DNA from: JBHJGS01 sp050331575 | Lineage (GTDB): Bacteria; Pseudomonadota; Alphaproteobacteria; Sphingomonadales; Rhodothalassiaceae | Length of the DNA: 64,000 nucleotides | Direction of reading: 5' to 3' | NCBI GenBank assembly: GCA_050331575.1 | Contig: JBHJGS010000048.1 | Span: forward strand, 41,335-105,334 | In this document: piece by piece, positions 33,020 through 40,277 of the stretch | How positions within the stretch are numbered: position 1 is the first letter of the stretch | How the letters are laid out: each line of letters begins with the position of its first letter | Made by a program: the position numbers and the translations under genes | The notes under the pieces: model-generated | What the model saw: the letters and a program-made list of their open reading frames with translations, nothing else | Told to the model about the DNA's origin: nothing | Databases searched by the model: none

Positions 33020-34459
33020 TCAGCCGAAGGCGCCGCGTTCAGACCGGTTGAAATCATCTTCAAGGCGCACGATATCATCCTCGCCCAAATAGCTGCCGGA
33101 CTGCACCTCAACAAGGTGCAGGGCAATGCGGCCGGGATTTTCCAGCCGGTGCACCGCGCCGAGCGGAATATAGACCGACTCATTTTCTGAAATCAGGATC
33201 TGTTCGTCATCGCGGGTGACCAGGGCGGTCCCCTGCACCACCACCCAATGTTCGGCTCGATGATGGTGTTTTTGCAGGCTCAGCTTGCGGCCGGGATCAA
33301 CCACGATGCGCTTGGTCTGAAAGCGCTCTCCCAGATCGACGGTTTCATAGGACCCCCAGGGACGCAGCACCCGGGTATGATGCAGTTCCTCATAGCGGCC
33401 TTCCGCCTTCAATTTCTCTACGACCTTTTTGACATGCTGGGCGTGACTTTTGGCCGTGACCAGCACGGCGTCCTTGGTGGCGACGATGGCCAGGTCGCGC
33501 ACGCCGATGGCGGCGACCATCAACCCGTCGGAGCGCACCAGGCAATCTCGGCTGTCATGCAGTTCGCAGCGGCCCTGCACAGCATTGCCGGCGGCGTCCT
33601 TGTCAGCAATGTCCCATAGGGCCGACCAGGACCCAATGTCCGACCAACCGATATCCACGGGGATCAGCGCGCCACGCTGCGTCCGTTCCATCACGGCATA
33701 GTCGATCGAGTCGCTCGGGCAGCGTCGGAAGGCTTCGGCTTCCGGGCGTTCAAAATCCAGATCTGTCGCGGCTTTGTCCATCGCCTCGGCGGTGGCTGCG
33801 ACCATATCCGGGGCATGCGCCTGCAATTCGTCAAGGAACGTCCGGGCGCGCATGAGGAACATGCCGGAATTCCAGTAATACCCGCCAGTGCGAAGATAGG
33901 ATTCCGCGGTCTCGCGGTCTGGTTTCTCAACAAACCGGCCGATGCCATGCACGGCGTTATGGCCGTCCAGGGCCTCTCCTGCCTGGATATATCCATAGCC
34001 GGTTTCTGGTCCGGACGGCACGATGCCGAAGGTGACCAGGTGGCCGGCTCGAGCAGCGGGCAGGGCCTCGGCAACGGCCTCGTGAAAGGCCGCAGGCCGG
34101 GTGATAACATGGTCTGACGGCAAGAGCAGTAGGATTGCCTCAGGGTCAGTCTTCAGCAAGCGGTGCGCGGCCAGCGCGGCCGCCGGCGCGGTGTTGCGTC
34201 CTTCCGGCTCCAGCACCAGCGCCTCCGGCGTACAGCCGATCTGGCGCAACTGTTCAGCGATGATGAAGCGGTGCATTTCCGCCCCGATGATGACCGGTGC
34301 GGCATAGCGCTCCGGATCGGTCATCCGCAGCACAGTTTCCTGGATCATCGTGCGCTCCCCCGCCAAAGGCAGAAGCTGCTTGGGGTAAAGCCGGCGCGAT
34401 AGCGGCCACAGGCGGCTTCCCGCACCGCCGGACAGGATCACGGGAAAGGGTCGGGTCAT
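33020..34459 (-). CDS. manC: Mannose-1-phosphate guanylyltransferase / mannose-6-phosphate isomerase
   Basis: A 479-residue bifunctional enzyme. The N-terminal nucleotidyltransferase (ILSGGAGSRLWPLSRRLYPK, FVEKPD near 170) makes GDP-mannose, and the C-terminal cupin (RPWGSYETVD, HHHRAEHWVVVQGTA) is the type II phosphomannose isomerase. GDP-mannose feeds exopolysaccharide or O-antigen and can be turned into GDP-rhamnose or fucose. The ATG overlaps the rfbB stop by four bases, so it is the last gene of the sugar-nucleotide operon. A CCTTCG/CGAAGG hairpin overlaps its stop but lacks a T run. Confidence 0.93.
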   Translation of the reverse strand: MTRPFPVILSGGAGSRLWPLSRRLYPKQLLPLAGERTMIQETVLRMTDPERYAAPVIIGAEMHRFIIAEQLRQIGCTPEALVLEPEGRNTAPAAALAAHRLLKTDPEAILLLLPSDHVITRPAAFHEAVAEALPAARAGHLVTFGIVPSGPETGYGYIQAGEALDGHNAVHGIGRFVEKPDRETAESYLRTGGYYWNSGMFLMRARTFLDELQAHAPDMVAATAEAMDKAATDLDFERPEAEAFRRCPSDSIDYAVMERTQRGALIPVDIGWSDIGSWSALWDIADKDAAGNAVQGRCELHDSRDCLVRSDGLMVAAIGVRDLAIVATKDAVLVTAKSHAQHVKKVVEKLKAEGRYEELHHTRVLRPWGSYETVDLGERFQTKRIVVDPGRKLSLQKHHHRAEHWVVVQGTALVTRDDEQILISENESVYIPLGAVHRLENPGRIALHLVEVQSGSYLGEDDIVRLEDDFNRSERGAFG

Positions 34460-35601
34460 GACGGCATCGGCTCCTGCACAGGGCCCGGATCAGGGGAGCG
34501 GGCATCGGCATAGTGCGTCTGTATCCATTTGCGATAGCGCCCGTCCTGGACGGCGCGCCACCAGGCTTCATTGTCCAGATACCAGGTCAGCGTGTCGGCG
34601 AATCCGGTGGCAAAGTCGCGCGCCGGCGTATAACCCAGCGCCTCGGAGATCTTCTGGCAGTCGATGGCGTAGCGGCGGTCATGGCCGGGGCGGTCGGCGA
34701 CGAACTGCTTCAGTCGGGCGCAGGCCTGCCCGGAGGCTGCGGGGCAATCGGGGAAGCGGCCGGCAAGGTCGGGCCGCTGGGTAAAGGCGTTGTCGATGGC
34801 AGCGCACAGGGTTTCAATCACCGTCATGTTCGGCAACTCCGCCCCACCGCCGATATTATAGACCTCGCCGGCCCGGCCCTTGCTGATCACTTGCTCGATG
34901 CCACGGCAATGATCCGCAACATGCAGCCAGTCGCGCACTTGCAGGCCGTCACCGTAAATCGGCAAGGGCCGGCCGTGCAGGGCATTGATCAGGAACAGCG
35001 GGATCAGCTTTTCCGGGAATTGGTAGGGCCCGTAATTGTTGGAGCAGTTGGAGATCGTTGTCTGCAGCCCATAGGTGCGGTGGTAGCCCCGTACCAAATG
35101 GTCCGACGCGGCCTTGGAGGCGGCATAGGGGGAATTGGGCGCATAGGGTGTCTGCTCGGTAAAGGCCGGATCGTCCGGGTTCAGACTGCCATAGACCTCA
35201 TCGGTTGAGACATGGTGAAATCGGTGCGGCCGCCCGCTGCCCTCATCCAGCCAAACGGAGCGCGCCGCCTTGAGCAGCGCATGCGTGCCCAGGACATTGG
35301 TGGCGATGAAGGCATCTGGGCCGCGGATGGAGCGGTCGACATGGCTTTCCGCGGCGAAGTGCACGATGGTATCGATCCGGTGACGGCGCATCAGGTCCGT
35401 CACCCGGGCGTCGTCGGCGATATCGCCGTGGACGAAGACGAAGCCGTCATGACCATCCAGGCCCGCCAGATTGGCGCGATTGCCGGCGTAGGTCAGCAGG
35501 TCCAGCACCACGATGGTGTCGCCGGGATGGGCGGTTGCCCAATGATGCACGAAATTGGCGCCGATGAAGCCGGCCCCGCCGGTGATCAGAAGATTAGCCA
35601 T
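34456..35601 (-). CDS. rfbB: dTDP-glucose 4,6-dehydratase
   Basis: A 381-residue extended SDR, second step of dTDP-L-rhamnose synthesis. NAD-binding TGGAGFIGANFV is at the N terminus, the catalytic YxxxK occurs in YAASKAASDHLVRGYHRTYG, and NCSNNYGPYQFPEKLIPL is the family signature. GGAGG stands before the ATG at 35601. The start lies inside the 3' end of rfbD by 8 nt. The protein is slightly longer than the usual 350-360 residues, with the extra at its C terminus. Confidence 0.93.
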   Translation of the reverse strand: MANLLITGGAGFIGANFVHHWATAHPGDTIVVLDLLTYAGNRANLAGLDGHDGFVFVHGDIADDARVTDLMRRHRIDTIVHFAAESHVDRSIRGPDAFIATNVLGTHALLKAARSVWLDEGSGRPHRFHHVSTDEVYGSLNPDDPAFTEQTPYAPNSPYAASKAASDHLVRGYHRTYGLQTTISNCSNNYGPYQFPEKLIPLFLINALHGRPLPIYGDGLQVRDWLHVADHCRGIEQVISKGRAGEVYNIGGGAELPNMTVIETLCAAIDNAFTQRPDLAGRFPDCPAASGQACARLKQFVADRPGHDRRYAIDCQKISEALGYTPARDFATGFADTLTWYLDNEAWWRAVQDGRYRKWIQTHYADARSPDPGPVQEPMPS

Positions 35602-36472
35602 GGACGGCCTCCAAAGTGTCCGCAAGCATATGGCGCAGCCCATGCCGCCAGTGCGCGGCCGGCGCGCCCAGCAACTGCCAGGTTTCGCTCTTGTCTAGCA
35701 CCGAATAGGCTGGGCGCCTCGCCGGCGTCGGAAAGTCAGCGGTGGCAATCGGCCGGATCGGGATCGGGCGGCTCAAAATCCCCATCGCCACGGCCTCGTC
35801 CTGGATCGCCACGGCGAAATCGTACCAACTGGCCACGCCGGCGTCGGTGCAGTGATAGGTTCCCCCCAGACGCTCATGCCCGGCCAGCGCCCACAGCGTC
35901 TGTGCCAGCGTATCGGTCCAGGTCGGCGTTCCGACCTGGTCGGCGACCACCGCCAGGCTATCCCGGCTGGCCATCAGCCGCAGCATGGTCGCAACGAAAT
36001 TCCGTCCGCCGGCCCCATAAAGCCAAGCGGTGCGGACGATCAGGGCGCGTTCGCCCAGAATGTCTCGGATCCCCGTTTCGCCGGCCAATTTGCTGGCGCC
36101 ATAGGCATTCACCGGATTGGTTGGCGCGTCCGGTCGGTAGGGGCGGTGGCCGCGCCCATCGAACACGAAATCGGTGGAGATATGGATCAGGCGCGCCCCG
36201 CTTTGGGCCGCTGCCCGGGCCAGGTGGCGCGGGCCTTGGGCATTGGCTGCATAGGCGGCCGCCTGCTCAGCCTCGGCCGTATCGACCTGTGTGTAGGCTG
36301 CGGTGTTGAGGATGATGTCCGGCCGGATCTGGGCGACCATGGCGGTTACGGCAGCCTCGTCCGTGATATTCAGCCGCGCCCGGTCCACAGCGACAATCTC
36401 GGCGAGGTCCGGCTTCAGCCGACTGATCGCCTGCCCCAATTGGCCGGCGGCTCCGGTCAGCAAGACCCGCAT
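35594..36472 (-). CDS. rfbD: dTDP-4-dehydrorhamnose reductase
   Basis: A 292-residue SDR that carries out the last step to dTDP-L-rhamnose. LLTGAAGQLGQAI is the dinucleotide motif, and YGASKLAGE contains the catalytic Tyr/Lys. Conserved STDFVFDG precedes it. It starts within the rfbC stop (TGATG) and overlaps rfbB at its other end, so all four rhamnose genes are translationally linked. Confidence 0.92.
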   Translation of the reverse strand: MRVLLTGAAGQLGQAISRLKPDLAEIVAVDRARLNITDEAAVTAMVAQIRPDIILNTAAYTQVDTAEAEQAAAYAANAQGPRHLARAAAQSGARLIHISTDFVFDGRGHRPYRPDAPTNPVNAYGASKLAGETGIRDILGERALIVRTAWLYGAGGRNFVATMLRLMASRDSLAVVADQVGTPTWTDTLAQTLWALAGHERLGGTYHCTDAGVASWYDFAVAIQDEAVAMGILSRPIPIRPIATADFPTPARRPAYSVLDKSETWQLLGAPAAHWRHGLRHMLADTLEAVHG

Positions 36473-37014
36473 CAGAAAAGCTCCGCCTCAGCCAGGACAG
36501 GCGCATCCCGGTCTTTGGCCGAAACGATCGGCTCAGCTCCGTTCAAGGGCCAGTCGATCGCCAGCTCCGGATCATTCCAGGCCAGAGACCGGTCATGCTC
36601 CGGGGCATAATAATCGGTGCATTTGTAGACGATTTCCGTGCCGTCGGTCAGCGCCAGAAAACCGTGGCCAAACCCCTCCGGCACCCAAAGCTGCCGCTTA
36701 TTCTCAGCCGACAGTTCCACGCCGATCCACTGCTTGAAGCTGGGCGACGCTTGGCGCAAATCGACCGCGACATCAAACACCGCCCCGGCGGTGCAGCGCA
36801 CCAATTTCCCTTGGGGCTGGACCACCTGATAATGCAGGCCGCGCAGGATATGCTTGGCCGAGCGGCTGTGATTGTCTTGCACAAAGTCGCGATCCAAGCC
36901 CAGAGCCTGGAAGGTGCGCCGGTTCCACACCTCCATGAAGAAGCCGCGGGTATCGCCGAACACGCGCGGCTCCAGGATCACCACGCCGGGAAGAGTCGTG
37001 TCGATCCGTTGCAT
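36472..37014 (-). CDS. rfbC: dTDP-4-dehydrorhamnose 3,5-epimerase
   Basis: A 180-residue cupin-like epimerase, third step of dTDP-L-rhamnose synthesis. The catalytic His/Asp region is HSRSAKHILRGLHYQ, and GFFMEVWNRRTFQALG and the active-site Tyr region CTDYYAPEHDRSLAWNDP are conserved. GGAGG at the rfbA 3' end serves either the ATG at 37014 or a GTG at 37020 that overlaps the rfbA stop as GTGA; I list the ATG. Confidence 0.92.
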   Translation of the reverse strand: MQRIDTTLPGVVILEPRVFGDTRGFFMEVWNRRTFQALGLDRDFVQDNHSRSAKHILRGLHYQVVQPQGKLVRCTAGAVFDVAVDLRQASPSFKQWIGVELSAENKRQLWVPEGFGHGFLALTDGTEIVYKCTDYYAPEHDRSLAWNDPELAIDWPLNGAEPIVSAKDRDAPVLAEAELF

Positions 37015-37016
37015 GC

Positions 37017-37907
37017 TCACGGCGCCTCCAGGATCTGCTTCAGATAGCGACCATAGCCGCTCTTGACCAATGGTTCGCTTAAGCGGGCCAGGGCATCGGC
37101 GCTGATAAAGCCCATCCGCCACGCAATTTCCTCAGGGCAGGCGATCTTTAGGCCCTGGCGGCTTTCCACAACACGCACAAATTCGCCAGCCTCCAGCAGG
37201 CTTTCGTGGGTGCCGGTATCCAGCCAGGCAAAGCCTCGGCCCAGACGTTCGACACGCAGCCGGTCTTGCGCCAGATAAAGTTTGTTGACGTCGGTGATTT
37301 CCAACTCCCCGCGCGCTGAGGGTTTCAGGTGGCGGGCGATATCGACCACATCCGGATCGTAGAAATACAGGCCGGTCAAGGCATAATTGGATTTCGGGGC
37401 TTTGGGCTTTTCCTCCAGATCGATGGGGCGGCCGTGCTGATCGAACACGACCACGCCATAACGTTCCGGATCCGTGACATAATAGCCGAAAACCGTTGCA
37501 CCATCGCCTTGCTCGGCGGCGCGAGAGAGCATGTCCGGCAGGCCGTGGCCGTAAAAAATATTATCGCCCAAGACCAAGCAGACGCGGCGATTGGCGATGA
37601 AGTCTGCGCCGATGAGGAAAGCCTGCGCCAATCCGCCTGGCTCCGGCTGTACCGCATAGTGTAGCGACACCCCCCATTGTGTACCATCGCCCAAAAGGCG
37701 CTTGAACTGGTCTTGATCCTCCGGCGTGGTGATGATGAGGATCTCGCGGATACCCGCCAGCATCAAGGTGGTCAGCGGGTAATAAATCATCGGTTTGTCA
37801 TAGACCGGCATCAACTGCTTAGACACCGCCCGCGTCAGGGGATAGAGCCGCGTTCCCGCACCCCCTGCCAAGATGATCCCAACCGTCTGCGCGGCTTTCG
37901 TCTGCAT
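37017..37907 (-). CDS. rfbA: Glucose-1-phosphate thymidylyltransferase
   Basis: A 296-residue nucleotidyltransferase, first step of dTDP-L-rhamnose synthesis (dTTP + glucose-1-phosphate). ILAGGAGTRLYPLTRAVSKQ is the nucleotide signature; YDKPMIYYPLTTLMLAGI and FAWLDTGTHESLLEA are diagnostic. It is the first gene of the rfbA-C-D-B-manC operon. Upstream (37908-37971) a GCCCC/GGGGC dyad spans the region where the promoter should lie, but no clear -35/-10 pair is seen. Confidence 0.93.
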   Translation of the reverse strand: MQTKAAQTVGIILAGGAGTRLYPLTRAVSKQLMPVYDKPMIYYPLTTLMLAGIREILIITTPEDQDQFKRLLGDGTQWGVSLHYAVQPEPGGLAQAFLIGADFIANRRVCLVLGDNIFYGHGLPDMLSRAAEQGDGATVFGYYVTDPERYGVVVFDQHGRPIDLEEKPKAPKSNYALTGLYFYDPDVVDIARHLKPSARGELEITDVNKLYLAQDRLRVERLGRGFAWLDTGTHESLLEAGEFVRVVESRQGLKIACPEEIAWRMGFISADALARLSEPLVKSGYGRYLKQILEAP

Positions 37908-37971
37908 AAACGCTCACTGCCCCCATACAATCGGGGCGCTTGGTAGCAAGGCGGCCGTGCTTGCGCAATGT

Positions 37972-38346
37972 TCAAGGCCGTCCGCTCAACCAGCTCCAGT
38001 GCAGGGCGAGGGTCAGCCCCACGCTGATCGCCAAGGCAGCACTCAGAACCAGGCGGTCATGGCGCAAATGCGTGCCCGGCGGCGGGCTGCCGAATAGCCA
38101 CAGCGCCAGGAACAAGACCAAGAACAGATTGATCGGCGTCAACGCCAGATTGATCACAACCAGCCACCAGCGCGGCGCGGCCAGAGCCTGAATCAGAATG
38201 ATCGCGGACGAGGCGCTGAAGATCAGCGCTGCCATCGAGCCGTGGCGCACGGTGCGAAAGCGCTCCCGTCTCAGCAGAAATCGGGTCAAGACCCCCGCTT
38301 CCACGAGCGCGGCGATCACGATGAAAACGCCCGCCGCCGCGTTCAT
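37972..38346 (-). CDS. Small integral membrane protein of unknown function
   Basis: A 124-residue protein with four hydrophobic segments (about 3-20, 37-57, 60-85 and 99-118) and basic loops. I do not recognise the family. It starts 12 nt after the stop of the SDR gene upstream on the same strand, so the two are probably co-transcribed. Nothing in the sequence suggests a substrate. Confidence 0.68.
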   Translation of the reverse strand: MNAAAGVFIVIAALVEAGVLTRFLLRRERFRTVRHGSMAALIFSASSAIILIQALAAPRWWLVVINLALTPINLFLVLFLALWLFGSPPPGTHLRHDRLVLSAALAISVGLTLALHWSWLSGRP

Positions 38347-38358
38347 CGCCGCTGGATC

Positions 38359-39270
38359 TCAGCTCACTTGCTGGCTCTGAAAGCCCTGGCTGGCAAAGCG
38401 TTCCGTGTGCTTGGCGCCCATTGAATAGGGCTGCTGCGCGTCTGTGGCGGTGATCCGGTCCCAAGCGTCCTTCACGGCTTCAGCGGTCACCTCGGGGCCG
38501 AGCGTCGCCCCGGCGGTTTCGACCATGTGCGCCTTGGCAAAATGGCCAGCCCCTGCGGAAATGATTTCGCCGGAGGGGGCGCTGTCATGGGCCAGCACCA
38601 TCACCGCCGGCGACACCAAGTCCGGCTGGAACAGGCTATAGACTTGGTCGGGCATCAGCCCTTCGGTCATGCGGGTGGCGGCGATCGGTACCAGAGTATT
38701 CACCCGGATATCATATTTGGCCCCCTCCAGCTTGAGCGTATTCATCAGGCCCACCTGCGCCAGCTTGGCAGCGCCATAATTGGCTTGGCCGAAATTGCCG
38801 AACAGCCCCGTGGAGGACGAGGTCATGACGATGCGACCATAATTCTGGTCGCGCATGATCGGCCAGACCGCATGGCTGCAATAGGCCGCTCCGGTCAGAT
38901 GCACGGCAACCACGAAATCAAAATCGTCCAGGCTCATCTTGGCGAAGCTCTTGTCACGCAGGACGCCGGCATTATTCACCAGAATATCGATGCGTCCGAA
39001 CGCATCCATGGCGTCGCTGACCAGACGCTGGACGCCGGCGCGGTCGGACACCGACGATCCATTGGCAACCGCTTCGCCGCCGGCCGCCTTGATCTCTTCC
39101 ACCACCGTTTGCGCCGCTTCAGACGTGCCGCCGGATCCGTCCAGCGCCCCGCCCAGATCATTGACCACCACCTTTGCCCCGCGGCGGGCAAATTCCAAGG
39201 CATGGGATCGCCCCAGCCCTCCGCCCGCTCCCGTCACGATGGCAACGCGTCCGTCAAAACGCAGCGACAT
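38359..39270 (-). CDS. SDR family oxidoreductase (multifunctional-enzyme-type 3-hydroxyacyl-CoA dehydrogenase-like)
   Basis: A 303-residue classical short-chain dehydrogenase. TGAGGGLGRSHALEFARRGA is the NAD(P) motif, VVNDLGG and LVNNAGVLRDKSF follow, the catalytic Ser is in IVMTSSSTGLFG, and the YxxxK is YGAAKLA. Strong likeness to the dehydrogenase domain of peroxisomal multifunctional enzyme (HSD17B4 type) suggests 3-hydroxyacyl-CoA as substrate. The extra C-terminal ~50 residues are usual for this group. AAAAGGATGATCCT precedes the ATG. It is followed by a small membrane protein gene. Confidence 0.85.
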   Translation of the reverse strand: MSLRFDGRVAIVTGAGGGLGRSHALEFARRGAKVVVNDLGGALDGSGGTSEAAQTVVEEIKAAGGEAVANGSSVSDRAGVQRLVSDAMDAFGRIDILVNNAGVLRDKSFAKMSLDDFDFVVAVHLTGAAYCSHAVWPIMRDQNYGRIVMTSSSTGLFGNFGQANYGAAKLAQVGLMNTLKLEGAKYDIRVNTLVPIAATRMTEGLMPDQVYSLFQPDLVSPAVMVLAHDSAPSGEIISAGAGHFAKAHMVETAGATLGPEVTAEAVKDAWDRITATDAQQPYSMGAKHTERFASQGFQSQQVS

Positions 39271-39381
39271 AGGATCATCCTTTTCTTGTTGCTCCGGCGC
39301 AGACCTTTCTGTTCAAGCCCCGCTTGCGTGCTGTCAAGCCGATTGCCGCTTAAGGTCGGGATCGGCTCGGCCGCTGCGGGG

Positions 39382-40131
39382 TCAGCCCGCGGTGCCGCTG
39401 CGCGCCCGCGCGGTAGCCTGGATGAAGGCGAACACCTCAGGCGAGATCGGCGGTTCCGGCCCGTCTGCCGGCCATTGATCGGTGTTGGCCCACATGCGGC
39501 CGGCGCTTTCCAGCAGGGCCGGGTCCGCCTGCTTCAACGGTTCCAGCAGGGCCTCCCACTCCGCCAGCACTTGCTGAGCCTGAGCGGACGCGGGGTCTGA
39601 GCCGACCAGCGCCTGGGCCCGGGCGATCAAGGCGGGCCAGGCCTGCTCGGCATGGCGCTGCACCGCCTCCGGCACGGTCTGTTTGGCTTTGCGCCAGCGC
39701 GCTTGCTCCTCTTCGGAATAAAATTGGTCATAGACCTTCTGCCACTGTTGTTCAGACATGATTTGCTCTCCTTGGTTGATCATGCGGCACAAAGTGGGCA
39801 GGTCAGCGATGGTTTCGGCTTGCGTCAGGACCGCATCGGTGATCGCCAGCGCTTCGCGCAACTGGCGTTGCTGTGCGACCAGGACCGCGCGGTGAAACGC
39901 CAGCGCCTGACGCAGCGACATCGCCTGTGCAGCCAGCAGCGCGGCGATGCGGCTCAGCGACAATCCGATGCGCCGCAGGCTGCGGATCTGCTGCAGGCGG
40001 ATCAGTTGCGCCGCGTCATAGACGCGCTGGCCCGCTTGGCTGCGCAGGGGTGCAATCAGGCCCAGCGACTCATAATGCCGCAGCATCCGAACGCTGACCC
40101 CGGTTTGTCTGGCGACCTCGCCGATTCGCAT
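39382..40131 (-). CDS. MerR family regulator with TipAS-type effector domain
   Basis: A 249-residue transcription factor. Residues 1-70 are a MerR winged helix (RIGEVARQTGVSVRMLRHYE, then LRSQAGQRVYDAAQLIRLQQ), residues ~75-115 the dimerising coiled coil, and residues ~125-249 a TipAS-like antibiotic-recognition domain (MSEQQWQKVYDQFYSEEEQA, typical of the all-helical TipAS fold). TipA-type regulators bind drugs or peptides and activate their own promoter. GAGGAGGAAGCG precedes the ATG. A palindrome at 40163-40177 sits in its own upstream region. No efflux gene is adjacent. Confidence 0.87.
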   Translation of the reverse strand: MRIGEVARQTGVSVRMLRHYESLGLIAPLRSQAGQRVYDAAQLIRLQQIRSLRRIGLSLSRIAALLAAQAMSLRQALAFHRAVLVAQQRQLREALAITDAVLTQAETIADLPTLCRMINQGEQIMSEQQWQKVYDQFYSEEEQARWRKAKQTVPEAVQRHAEQAWPALIARAQALVGSDPASAQAQQVLAEWEALLEPLKQADPALLESAGRMWANTDQWPADGPEPPISPEVFAFIQATARARSGTAG

Positions 40132-40162
40132 CGCTTCCTCCTCACGGTTTCGGTCGTAAGGG

Positions 40163-40177
40163 CTGACAGTATGTCAG
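40163..40177 (-). promoter_or_regulatory. Candidate autoregulatory operator of the MerR-TipAS gene
   Basis: A perfect dyad CTGACA-gta-TGTCAG starts 32 nt upstream of the regulator start. On the minus strand it follows TTGCCC (a possible -35), which is where MerR-family proteins bind, between -35 and -10. The matching -10 is poor. Confidence 0.4.
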
Positions 40178-40277
40178 GGGCAAGCGCCTTTTTGTTGCAA
40201 GGTGACGCCTTTGGCCCGACGGGATCTTTTGGCAACGGTGTGCGGCAGACGCCGGCCGAAGGCGCACAGGTGGGCGG

